Positions 40,912-49,351 of a stretch of DNA of 64,000 nt are shown here, piece after piece. The stretch is from Pedobacter caeni (lineage in GTDB: Bacteria; Bacteroidota; Bacteroidia; Sphingobacteriales; Sphingobacteriaceae). Each line of letters opens with the position of its first letter. Position 1 is the stretch's first letter. The stretch spans positions 124,001 through 188,000 of the forward strand of contig NZ_FQUQ01000007.1 in assembly GCF_900129215.1 (NCBI RefSeq), given 5' to 3'. The notes beneath the pieces were generated by a model that saw only the letters and a program-made list of their open reading frames with translations, was not told where the DNA came from and did no database searches. Both the position numbers and the translations under genes were made by a program.

Positions 40912-43500
40912 ATGATGCAGAAACAACGCGCAAAAGGTCAGAGAGAATCTGTTTTTAACAATGAAGTTGTATCCAGATTTGAACTTTATAACAGCCTTTT
41001 CCTTACCCTTCCCTTCTACAAAGTAAAAGACACCGGAACCCTACTTCCATTATTCATTAAATATTGTGAAGACGGTGTCAAGAATCACGAAACGCCGGCA
41101 GGAATCATTAATGCATTTTTTGAAAAGTATACTCAGCATAATTCTAAGAAAGACATTATCGATTTGCTTTTCCGCTTCATTCAATATATCGAACGTCAGG
41201 TCGTATTGTTTGATGCTGTTGAAGATGCCTCCTTCAATAAACTAAATGCAGATGAAGAACACAGTGCTTTATTGGTTTATCTGAAGAAGGGAATTGACAA
41301 CAAAGCCCTGAACGAAAAAATAGAAAAATTAATTGACGAGTTTTCTCTACGCCTGGTATTAACAGCCCACCCCACCCAGTTTTATCCCGGAAGTGTGCTG
41401 TCGATCATCACCGATCTGACCTCGGCGATAAAAACCAATGATATTTCCACCATCAACCAATTGTTGCAGCAACTGGGAAAAACGCCGTTTTTCAATAAAA
41501 AATCACCTACCCCGGTAGATGAGGCGCTGAGCCTGGCCTGGTACCTGGAGAACGTGTTCTACTTCGCCGCAGCAAATATTCAATCAGAAATTGATCAAAG
41601 CCTAAACGACTATAACCTGGAATCCAAAAAGATCATAGAACTGGGCTTCTGGCCTGGAGGAGATCGCGATGGAAATCCAAATGTACATACAGACTCGACC
41701 ATTCAGGTGTCTAAAATGCTTCGTCAGATACTCTTCAGGTGTTATTACAGGGATTTCAGAAACCTGAAACGCCGCATCACCTTCAGAGGAGTAGAAGACA
41801 ATATTTCCCTGGTTCATGATGTGCTGTACAAAAATGCTTTTGATCCCAATATGGAGACCGAAAACATCGCCGATTTCTTAATAGAAAATCTGAATAAAAT
41901 AAAAACCACCCTTGTAGAAGACCATGACGGCTTATTTTCTGACCTGGTTTCAGACCTGGTGCGTAAGGTAGAGCTGTATGGCAGTCACTTCGCCTCACTG
42001 GACATCAGACAGGACAGCAGGGTACTGAGAGATGTTCATGCCTATTGCCGCAACAACAAACCCATCAACGCCTTATATCCTGAAAACTACGATACCCTGA
42101 GCGAAGAAGAAAAAATCAAAGCCCTCGTATTTAAAAGTGCAAAGGTCAATTACACGGAACAACCCGGTTCTTTAACAAAAGATACGCTGGAAACCATTGC
42201 AGAGATCAAACAGATCCAGCAAAGCAATGGGGAGATGGCCTGTCACAGGTTCATCATCAGTAATTGTCAGCAGGCCAGTGATATTTTACAACTGATGGAA
42301 CTGTTCCTGTGGAACGGATGGACAGAAGAAGATCTGAGTATAGACTTCGTTCCTCTTTTTGAGACTGTTCATGACCTTGCCGATGCTGCACAAATTATGG
42401 AAACGCTATACAGCCACCCTTTCTATAAAAAGCACCTTGCCAACAGAGGCGGGAAACAACACATCATGCTGGGCTTTTCTGACAGTACCAAAGATGGTGG
42501 TTACTTAATGGCCAACTGGTCTATTTTTAATGCAAAAGTAGCGCTTACAACTACCGCTGATAAACACAACATACAACTGGCTTTCTTTGATGGCCGAGGC
42601 GGACCTCCCTCAAGAGGAGGGGGCAAAACCCATCGTTTCTATTCCTCTATGGGGAAAGAAATTGCCAATAAAAATATTCAGTTAACGATTCAGGGGCAAA
42701 CGATCAGTTCTCAATACGGTTCCATCGATAGCGCGGAATTCAATATGGAACAGCTGATCAATGCAGGGATTTCTGCAGGAATCAAAGAAAAACACAACAT
42801 CCTGTTAGACCCCCTACATAAGAACTTATTAGATGAAATGGCTACAGAAAGCTACGAATCCTATGTTTCTCTTCGTAAACATCCTTTATTTCTGAGCTAT
42901 CTGGAGAAATTTTCCCCTTTAACACTGCTTTCCAAAATTACCATCAGCAGCAGGCCCGTAAAACGAAATTCAGGAGGCTCTTTAAAACTGGAAGACCTGA
43001 GGGCAATTAGCTTTGTAACCGCATGGAGTCAGTTAAAACAGAATATTCCCGGTTTTTATGGAATTGGAACCGCATTAAAAAACCAGGAAAAACAAGGCAA
43101 CTGGGATAAAGTCGTTAAGACCTATCAGGAATCCGGATATTTTAAAACCATTATCGACAATTGTATGATGTCGATGAGCAAAGCCGATTTCGCCATTACT
43201 GCCCATTTTGCAAACGACAAAGAGTATGGGGCTTTCTGGAAAATGCTTTATGATGAATTTGAGCTATCTAAGACGCTCTTATTAAAGCTGTCCGGACATG
43301 AGACCTTAATGGAGAATTACCCGGTTGAGAAGCGCTCTATTTCCGTTAGGGAGAAGATCGTACTTCCATTGGTCCTGATCCAGCATTACGCCTTAGAACA
43401 ACTGCAGACCGAAGTCACAGAGGAAGAACAACAATCTCTGGAAAAACTATCCATCAGGACCGTCTATGGCATCGTAAATGCTGGTAGGAATCTCGCTTAA
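40912..43500 (+). CDS. ppc: Phosphoenolpyruvate carboxylase
   Basis: An 862-residue cytoplasmic enzyme that adds bicarbonate to PEP to give oxaloacetate. Family landmarks are clear: TAHPTQF with the catalytic His, GGDRDGNPNV, DSTKDGGYLMANW, the FDGRGGPPSRGGG catalytic loop, and QGQTISSQYGS. The C-terminus reads VNAGRNLA, where typical enzymes end in a MRNTG-like sequence, and the N-terminus is short, so this is a compact Bacteroidota form. Two inverted repeats lie before the start and a long hairpin lies after the stop. It is monocistronic. Confidence 0.95.
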   Translation: MMQKQRAKGQRESVFNNEVVSRFELYNSLFLTLPFYKVKDTGTLLPLFIKYCEDGVKNHETPAGIINAFFEKYTQHNSKKDIIDLLFRFIQYIERQVVLFDAVEDASFNKLNADEEHSALLVYLKKGIDNKALNEKIEKLIDEFSLRLVLTAHPTQFYPGSVLSIITDLTSAIKTNDISTINQLLQQLGKTPFFNKKSPTPVDEALSLAWYLENVFYFAAANIQSEIDQSLNDYNLESKKIIELGFWPGGDRDGNPNVHTDSTIQVSKMLRQILFRCYYRDFRNLKRRITFRGVEDNISLVHDVLYKNAFDPNMETENIADFLIENLNKIKTTLVEDHDGLFSDLVSDLVRKVELYGSHFASLDIRQDSRVLRDVHAYCRNNKPINALYPENYDTLSEEEKIKALVFKSAKVNYTEQPGSLTKDTLETIAEIKQIQQSNGEMACHRFIISNCQQASDILQLMELFLWNGWTEEDLSIDFVPLFETVHDLADAAQIMETLYSHPFYKKHLANRGGKQHIMLGFSDSTKDGGYLMANWSIFNAKVALTTTADKHNIQLAFFDGRGGPPSRGGGKTHRFYSSMGKEIANKNIQLTIQGQTISSQYGSIDSAEFNMEQLINAGISAGIKEKHNILLDPLHKNLLDEMATESYESYVSLRKHPLFLSYLEKFSPLTLLSKITISSRPVKRNSGGSLKLEDLRAISFVTAWSQLKQNIPGFYGIGTALKNQEKQGNWDKVVKTYQESGYFKTIIDNCMMSMSKADFAITAHFANDKEYGAFWKMLYDEFELSKTLLLKLSGHETLMENYPVEKRSISVREKIVLPLVLIQHYALEQLQTEVTEEEQQSLEKLSIRTVYGIVNAGRNLA

Positions 43501-43501
43501 C

Positions 43502-43592
43502 TTATAAAAAAAAGGAACTACTCTTTTCATCCCCGAATCTTTGCTGAAGGGCAAATATTCGAATGTCTTCGAAGGGTAGTTCTTTTTTATAA
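43502..43592. terminator. Long imperfect hairpin after ppc, probable bidirectional terminator
   Basis: The left arm (43502-43543) contains TTATAAAAAA, GAACTAC and CGAATCTTTG. The right arm (43552-43592) contains CAAATATTCG, GTAGTTC and TTTTTTATAA. They pair around the loop CTGAAGGG with internal bulges. It begins one base after the ppc stop and ends in six T residues, so termination is the simplest role. The stem is much longer than the other terminators here. Confidence 0.6.
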
Positions 43593-43742
43593 AATCCTGC
43601 TCCATCGGTTGGGGGCTAGCTAAAGGTAAAATCCGGGGACAGCAGATTAGTAAGTTAATACAAAGATCAAGCAGATATATCCATCAGAACTATGCTATGA
43701 AATTTTTAGGTTAGGCCGCTTCCAAAGGAACTTCATTTCACA

Positions 43743-43833
43743 AAAAAAGAAGCGTTCTATGAAAAGGCCTAGAAAATTTTGCGCTCCTTCAGCGTAAAAG
43801 ATTTCAGCCTTTGAATAGTAATGCTTCTTTTTT
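43743..43833. repeat. Second long hairpin (MITE-like or bidirectional terminator)
   Basis: Two 43-base arms (43743-43785 and 43791-43833) are imperfectly complementary around the loop CCTTC. They share AAAAAAGAAGC/GCTTCTTTTTT ends, AAAGGC/GCCTTT and GCGCT/AGCGT blocks. On the minus strand it lies about 50 bases after the AhpD-like stop and is followed by T residues. It may end that transcript; its length also fits a small non-autonomous element or a structured RNA. Confidence 0.5.
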
Positions 43834-43885
43834 AAGTAATACTTTTTTAGTGAAGACCGACTTATTCTGGCCTTAACGCGGAATA

Positions 43886-44470
43886 CTAGTAAATCACTTT
43901 GCCTGCTGAGGTAACGATTGAGGCGATACGAACAGCATCAAACACTCTCTCTTCTGTTGCACCTAAAGCAAGGATAGATTTCTCATGTGCATTCACACAC
44001 ATTTCGCATCCGTTAACCGCTGATACAGCGATGCTCATCAACTCAAAGAACTCTTTCCCTGTAACAGGGCTGCTCATAATCTGCATGCGTACACGGGCAG
44101 GAATTTGCGTATATTTCTCTTTTCCTGTAAAGTGGCGGAAACGATAGAATACATTGTTCAATGCCAGTAATGAGGCACATCCTACTGCTTCAGCGATCTC
44201 TTCCGCAGTTGCTTCTTTCGTTACAGCCAGTTTTTCAAAGAAATCAGTAAGGACTTTGTTATTGTTATTTACAGCGATGCTTAAAGCAATCAGCGCGCAT
44301 TCTTTATCTGTCAGGTGCCCTGAAGTAAAAGTACTGCTGAAATTTAGTTTTAAATCACGTACGTATCTGGAATTTCCTTTTTCTAAAAGGATCAGACTTT
44401 CATTTCTATAATCAGGCTCAAGGCCTACCAGGGCTAGTAATTCCTGGATGGTTTCTGTCACTTCGCTCAT
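43886..44470 (-). CDS. AhpD-like carboxymuconolactone decarboxylase-family peroxidase partner
   Basis: A 194-residue protein of the AhpD-like superfamily. The redox motif is complete: CEMCVNAHEK near residue 160, with the two Cys and the following His of the E...CxxC...H signature, and the preceding glutamate region. AhpD-type proteins reduce AhpC using lipoamide or similar donors. The start at 44470 (MSEVTETIQELLAL) is preferred over an upstream in-frame ATG that would sit in the terminator hairpin. It follows an AhpC-type gene; a hairpin lies between them. Confidence 0.88.
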   Translation of the reverse strand: MSEVTETIQELLALVGLEPDYRNESLILLEKGNSRYVRDLKLNFSSTFTSGHLTDKECALIALSIAVNNNNKVLTDFFEKLAVTKEATAEEIAEAVGCASLLALNNVFYRFRHFTGKEKYTQIPARVRMQIMSSPVTGKEFFELMSIAVSAVNGCEMCVNAHEKSILALGATEERVFDAVRIASIVTSAGKVIY

Positions 44471-44496
44471 GGTATTCAGATTTTTTGGGTAAAAGA

Positions 44497-44527
44497 AATC
44501 CCTGCAAAAATGCATTTTACAGGGATT
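44497..44527 (-). terminator. Hairpin between the AhpC- and AhpD-type genes
   Basis: AATCCCTG (44497-44504) pairs with CAGGGATT (44520-44527), with AAAATGCATTTT between the arms. On the minus strand it follows the AhpC stop by about 20 bases and runs into TTTCTTTT. It would terminate or attenuate transcription between the two genes. Confidence 0.7.
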
Positions 44528-44548
44528 CTCATTATTTTGAACAGTAAA

Positions 44549-45094
44549 TTATACAGTTAATGTTTCCTGACCTTTTTCCCAGTTGCAAGGACAAAGTTCG
44601 TCAGTTTGCAAAGCATCAAGTACTCTGATTACTTCTTTAACGTTACGGCCAACGCTTAAATCATTTACACTTGCCCAACGAACGATACCTTGAGGATCGA
44701 TGATGAAAGTAGCACGGTAAGCGATTTTTTCATTTGGCTCTAAAATATCTAAAGCTTCAGCTAAAGATTTAGAAGTATCTGCTAACATTGGGAATTTCAA
44801 ACCACGTAAATCATCATGGTTGTTTCTCCAGGCAGCGTGAACAAACTCAGAATCCGTAGATGCACCGATTAAGGTCGTATCACGGTCACGGAATTCGCCA
44901 TAATTGTTGTTAAATTCAGCGATTTCTGTAGGGCAAACGAAAGTAAAATCTTTTGGCCACCAGAACATACAAGTCCATTGGTTGTTGTCGTTGATTAAAG
45001 AATCTGAAGTTAAAGTTTCGAATTCTTTACCTTTTTCTATGCTTACTACAGCGGTTTTCGAGAATGATGGAAATTGTTGACCTATATTTATCAT
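44549..45094 (-). CDS. AhpC/Prx-type two-cysteine peroxiredoxin
   Basis: A 181-residue cytoplasmic peroxidase. The peroxidatic Cys is in FTFVCPTEIAEF, preceded by the Trp-rich MFWWPKDF. The resolving Cys is in the C-terminal LCPCNWEKG. The other family blocks are STDSEFVHAAWRNN and the RATFIIDPQGIVRW strand. It reduces hydrogen peroxide and organic peroxides. A strong promoter (45115-45145) lies just upstream and fixes the ATG at 45094. The AhpD-like gene is next, with a terminator-like hairpin between, so the reductant may be supplied by AhpD. Confidence 0.93.
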   Translation of the reverse strand: MINIGQQFPSFSKTAVVSIEKGKEFETLTSDSLINDNNQWTCMFWWPKDFTFVCPTEIAEFNNNYGEFRDRDTTLIGASTDSEFVHAAWRNNHDDLRGLKFPMLADTSKSLAEALDILEPNEKIAYRATFIIDPQGIVRWASVNDLSVGRNVKEVIRVLDALQTDELCPCNWEKGQETLTV

Positions 45095-45114
45095 AATGTT
45101 TTTTTTTCGTTGCA

Positions 45115-45145
45115 CAAAGGTAAGGCTATATCCCCTCAAATGCAA
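45115..45145 (-). promoter_or_regulatory. Promoter of the AhpC-type gene
   Basis: On the minus strand TTG (45145-45143), a 20-base spacer and TACCTTTG (45122-45115) match the Bacteroidota consensus. The start codon at 45094 follows by 20 bases. Confidence 0.7.
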
Positions 45146-45233
45146 CCAAATTTAAGATATAACAGATACTTAATACTGATATACATATAGACAAAAACTA
45201 TACTTCCATCATCCTCTTTTAGTTTCCCTCTAT

Positions 45234-47600
45234 TTATTTTTTTAAGGTGGTTTCAAATAGCTTAAAGATCCTTTTATACTCATCCGTCCAGCCTGAAGGC
45301 TCTACAAAACCATGGTCTTCAACCGGATAAACCGCCAGTTCCCAGTTGTTTTTTCCTAATTCTATCAGCCTTTGGGAAAGTCTTACGATGTCCTGGAAGT
45401 GAACGTTCACATCAACCATACCATGACACATCAATAAATTACCTTTTAAACCATCCGCAAAATAGATCGGAGAACTGCGTTTATAAGCCAGTTCATCATT
45501 GTAAGGTTCATTTAAAATATTGGAAGTATAACCATGATTGTAATGCGCCCAGTCAGTAACCGACCTCAGCGCCCCTCCACTCGCGAAAACCTCCGGTTCG
45601 GTAAATAAGGCCATCAGGGTGATGAAACCTCCGTAGGAGCCTCCATAAAGGCCCACATGCTTAGGATTTACGTTGTACTTCTCTACGAGCATTTTCACAC
45701 CGTCCACCTGGTCTGTGAGGTCCTTTCCGCCCATATGTCTGTAAATTCCTGTCCGGTGGTCTCTTCCATATCCTGAACTTGCGGTATAATCGATGTCAAT
45801 TACCGTATAGCCGTTGTCTGCCAGCAAATTGTTGAACATATACTCCCTGGAATATTGGCTCCACCAGTAATGGACATTTTGCAAATATCCCGCTCCATGA
45901 ACAAATACAACTGCCGGGCGGTTTGGATGCGGTTTTGCTGCAGGATAAACCCTGGCATAAACATCTGCTCCGTATCTGTTTTTGAAAGCAACCAGGTCTG
46001 GCTCTCTCCATTGATAAGAATTGAATTCTTTAGAAGAAGAGTTGGTCACCTGTATCGCTTTTGCGCCAGCTTTATTTGGCTGCAGGTATAATTCCCATGG
46101 TTTATTCATGTAAGAATGATTGATGGCCAGCCATTTCTCATCCGGAGAAAGGGTCACCTCGTTTCCTCCTTTCATATTGGTGAGCTGAACCAGGGCTCCT
46201 CCGTTTACATCAAGTTTGTAAAAATGGGTAATACCAGGATGCTCTTTATTACCGCTGATGTAAAAGGTCTTTTTATCTTTTGAAAGCTGTAGTTTTTGCA
46301 CCTCCCACTTTCCTGAGGTCAGCTGTTTCTTTTCCCCGGTAGTGACATTGGCCAGGTAAAGATGGCTGTAGCCACTGGCCTCGCTTTGAAAATAGAAGCG
46401 GTTATTGTCTACCCAACCAATGTTTCTTGGCCCTATACCAGGACCACCAATCCAGGCCTCATCTCTCTGGCGATCGATGATGCTAAGGTTTCCTGTTGCG
46501 GCATCCAGTTTAAGGATCCAGAGGTCCTTATTATCCAGTGCATCAGCAACCAGAATTGCAGCAGTTCCTGACTCGTTCCAGAAAGGGCCACTTAAGTTTA
46601 CCTGCCGGTCTTCATTCTTTTTCTTCCGTTCTTCCAGTTGTTTTGGATAGTCCTTTACATAATCGGGAAGGTCTTTGATCCCGGGAATCTGTTCGGTATG
46701 AACGCTATATACCGTATCCCGCTGCTGGTCGTAAATGAAGCTTTCATAAGTTGGCATTGGCTCTCCTACTTTTGTCCGGCCTGCAATGTCTTCAGTATAT
46801 CCGGAGGAAGTCACGTAATTGGGAACAATCGTATTTGTAGCGCCTATAGGAGGGGTAATCAATTTATAACTGACATACCTTGCATCCGGACTGACGGTAA
46901 CCCCTGACAAAAACTTTTCTCCCAGATAGAGCGCTCTCAAAGGTTTTTCCTTAGGATCATCATTCGTTTTATCAAAAATCCCTTTGGCCGGGTTATTTTC
47001 TTTATTTCTCTTTTTAATGATGTCAAACAGGTTCGCCTGGTCTCCTTTCAGCCAGATATCCTGAGCCAAAGCTTTCTTTTTATCAGTCGCTGCGGCCGGC
47101 TTTCCTTTTACAAAATTGGTAAGTTGACGCGTTTCATTGGTACTCAGGTCCAGTATAAACAAATTCTCTCCACGCTGAAACGCCACTTCCCCATTTCTAA
47201 GAAAACGGGCATTACTTTCTCTTTCCAGTGTACGCGTCAGGCGTTGCTCTTTCTTTGTTTTTGAGTTGTAGAGGTAAATATCACCATTTTTTTCTGCTAT
47301 CCCCAGACTCCCATTACCGGAAAAGGTATAATTTATTCCGATTGCAGCCTCCTTGCTCTTTTCATCAGCCTTCTCTGTTTTTCCGGAAGAGACATTTACC
47401 TGATATCCTTCCACTTTTTCCTTATTCTCAGGATTCCAGTCGAAAAACACGGCCCTGCTGTCCGCCGCCCAACGGAAATTCGAGGGGGCTACACCAATCC
47501 ATTTCTGGTCACGCATGATTTTCTCAACACTAAGTGGGGCAATTTGCTGTGCCTGTGCAGCGGTTCCTAAGAGCAGGAATAATGTTATTGATCTTTTCAT
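45234..47600 (-). CDS. Secreted S9-family prolyl oligopeptidase (DPP IV-like)
   Basis: A 788-residue serine peptidase. Residues 1-18 are a signal peptide ending TAAQAQ. A beta-propeller fills about 30-500, and an alpha/beta hydrolase domain follows. The triad is visible: Ser in GLYGGSYGGF, Asp in GMVDVNVHFQD, His in EDHGFVEPSG. It should cut proline-rich or short peptides in the periplasm or outside the cell. It starts directly after the M14 carboxypeptidase stop, as the last gene of a secreted-peptidase operon. Some S9 enzymes of this type act as acylaminoacyl or dipeptidyl peptidases; the exact specificity is open. Confidence 0.93.
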   Translation of the reverse strand: MKRSITLFLLLGTAAQAQQIAPLSVEKIMRDQKWIGVAPSNFRWAADSRAVFFDWNPENKEKVEGYQVNVSSGKTEKADEKSKEAAIGINYTFSGNGSLGIAEKNGDIYLYNSKTKKEQRLTRTLERESNARFLRNGEVAFQRGENLFILDLSTNETRQLTNFVKGKPAAATDKKKALAQDIWLKGDQANLFDIIKKRNKENNPAKGIFDKTNDDPKEKPLRALYLGEKFLSGVTVSPDARYVSYKLITPPIGATNTIVPNYVTSSGYTEDIAGRTKVGEPMPTYESFIYDQQRDTVYSVHTEQIPGIKDLPDYVKDYPKQLEERKKKNEDRQVNLSGPFWNESGTAAILVADALDNKDLWILKLDAATGNLSIIDRQRDEAWIGGPGIGPRNIGWVDNNRFYFQSEASGYSHLYLANVTTGEKKQLTSGKWEVQKLQLSKDKKTFYISGNKEHPGITHFYKLDVNGGALVQLTNMKGGNEVTLSPDEKWLAINHSYMNKPWELYLQPNKAGAKAIQVTNSSSKEFNSYQWREPDLVAFKNRYGADVYARVYPAAKPHPNRPAVVFVHGAGYLQNVHYWWSQYSREYMFNNLLADNGYTVIDIDYTASSGYGRDHRTGIYRHMGGKDLTDQVDGVKMLVEKYNVNPKHVGLYGGSYGGFITLMALFTEPEVFASGGALRSVTDWAHYNHGYTSNILNEPYNDELAYKRSSPIYFADGLKGNLLMCHGMVDVNVHFQDIVRLSQRLIELGKNNWELAVYPVEDHGFVEPSGWTDEYKRIFKLFETTLKK

Positions 47601-49340
47601 TTAGTTTGTTTTTGAGGCCTGGCCTCCTTTTTTACTGGATACATTTACGGTAAACTTTGTCCCTCCTTTTACAATCCAACGGACGGTGACATACCCATTT
47701 CCCGGAATATTATCGACTTTTATATTCGCCACGTCTCTTTTCTGTTCCGTGCTGATGTTCAGGTCCCTGTTATTGACGATCATCGCTGCCACAACATTTC
47801 CCCCACTCAAAGAAATCACATCGGGAATTTCGATATTATTTTTGATATCCTGGCTGGAATGTGTCGGGATCATTCTTTCATTGGCAACAACTGCAGTTAC
47901 CTGCGACAGCCCGCCTCCAAGCTCCTTTACTTCCAGTTCTGTGACTTTTAATTTTGGAGTATGGTAAGCATGATATACACTGAATGCCATATTCCTATGT
48001 GCATCACTTTCCAATAAAAATCCGGGGTGCAGCCTTGTGTAAGTCTTTTTGAAGCCTCCAATTTCTATATCCCCATACTGTGGGTGCTTAAAGGGGTGCC
48101 AGTCTACAAAAGCATCTTTCATCAACAGGTCCTTATCAAAGCTGTATTGCTGCGCCTGAGCCTGATTATTATCGGATTCTGTTTTATTATAAAGGGAATA
48201 ATTGGTCCACAGCTCATTGGAAAAAGTGTAAATTCCCCTACCTCCATAAAACCAATCCAGCTCCCCTCCAAAAACAGAATACATGTCCTTATACACCACC
48301 AGATAGCGATACCCGGGAAGTAACTCTTCCCCTTTTTTTCCAAGTGCATCATATACCCGGGCATCCAGTGCGTTATAGGTGTCAACATCTTCTATTGCGC
48401 CAGGGCCCCTCAGGATCATGCCACCATTATTGTGGTAGGATTGAGCAGCTGCGATATTGGGATGTTTCATCGCGAACTCCGCCACTGCACGGTTTTCAGG
48501 AATAGAAAACGGGTATTTATAAGCTCCGGATTGTACATAATTTGGCTGCCAGTTCCATCCCCAATCGCGGTTTGGATCATAAAAACCTTCTCCATCCTCA
48601 TTCACCTGTCCATCACCGTCATTATCGATTCCTTCCTGTCCAAGCAATTCATATTCACCCTGTTCATCCGCTCCAACCATGATCATCCTGCGGGAATCTG
48701 TTGCATCGGCCTTATACCGTCCGTTAACATTTTTCCTCCGCATCATCACAATATGGCCATCTCCATCCAGGTCATCAAATCCGTCTTCGTTTACCTCCCC
48801 ATCACGGTCATTATCAACAGGCAGCAATCCGGATCGAGGAGAATGAGCCGTATTTGCCTTATGGATAAAATTATCTCTTGCATCCGGATTGATGGTAGGT
48901 GCAATATAGAAGGTCTTTTCTGCCAGTAAAGACTTCACTGCCGGATTTCCCTGCTGAAACATTTCCGCAAGATACCATGCCGTATAAAGTGCGAATTCTG
49001 CCCCCTGAATCTCATTAGAGTGGATGTTTCCATCAATATACATCGCAGGTTTATGGTCCGGGTTTCCATTTTTATGGTCTGTGATGGTCATCACCCAGAG
49101 GTCTTTTCCCTGGAACGATTTACCCATAGAGCCCAGTTTTACCAAATCCGGATGGGCCTGGGCCAGTTTCTTACAAAGGTCTGTTAACGCCGTATAATCG
49201 TAATACCGGTTCCAGCTGATGGGAACTTTCGGGTTCGACGGACTCCCCACCGCAGCGATAATATTTTCTGGTTTTTGAGCTTTAACTAATGTACTGCAAA
49301 CCACTCCTGCAGCCATCAGCATTATATATTTCATTTTCAT
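47601..49340 (-). CDS. Secreted M14-family zinc carboxypeptidase with calcium-binding repeats
   Basis: A 579-residue protein with a signal peptide ending LVKAQ. The M14 zinc ligands are present: His107 and Glu110 in GNIHSNE, His303 in SYHNNGG. The catalytic Glu is probably Glu376 in YTFSNELW. Between the first and last ligands, two DxDxDGxxxxD-type stretches (about 176-196 and 239-252) look like EF-hand-like calcium sites inserted in the catalytic domain. A beta-sandwich domain follows (about 470-579). It sits between a degenerate paralogue (11 bases upstream) and the S9 peptidase (adjacent). Confidence 0.92.
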   Translation of the reverse strand: MKMKYIMLMAAGVVCSTLVKAQKPENIIAAVGSPSNPKVPISWNRYYDYTALTDLCKKLAQAHPDLVKLGSMGKSFQGKDLWVMTITDHKNGNPDHKPAMYIDGNIHSNEIQGAEFALYTAWYLAEMFQQGNPAVKSLLAEKTFYIAPTINPDARDNFIHKANTAHSPRSGLLPVDNDRDGEVNEDGFDDLDGDGHIVMMRRKNVNGRYKADATDSRRMIMVGADEQGEYELLGQEGIDNDGDGQVNEDGEGFYDPNRDWGWNWQPNYVQSGAYKYPFSIPENRAVAEFAMKHPNIAAAQSYHNNGGMILRGPGAIEDVDTYNALDARVYDALGKKGEELLPGYRYLVVYKDMYSVFGGELDWFYGGRGIYTFSNELWTNYSLYNKTESDNNQAQAQQYSFDKDLLMKDAFVDWHPFKHPQYGDIEIGGFKKTYTRLHPGFLLESDAHRNMAFSVYHAYHTPKLKVTELEVKELGGGLSQVTAVVANERMIPTHSSQDIKNNIEIPDVISLSGGNVVAAMIVNNRDLNISTEQKRDVANIKVDNIPGNGYVTVRWIVKGGTKFTVNVSSKKGGQASKTN

Positions 49341-49351
49341 GGTTTGCAGAA

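Larger units (their letters stand above)
43501..43885. other. Intergenic region between convergent genes, no coding sequence seen
   Basis: This 385-base stretch separates ppc from the convergent AhpD-like gene. No ORF with a recognisable product is present. It holds two long imperfect hairpins (43502-43592 and 43743-43833) joined by about 150 bases of AT-rich DNA without an obvious feature. The hairpins are annotated separately. Confidence 0.7.

Noticed and set aside
48432..48929. Plus-strand frame of about 165 codons inside the M14 gene
   Set aside because: Antisense shadow over the calcium-repeat and zinc-ligand region of a clear enzyme.
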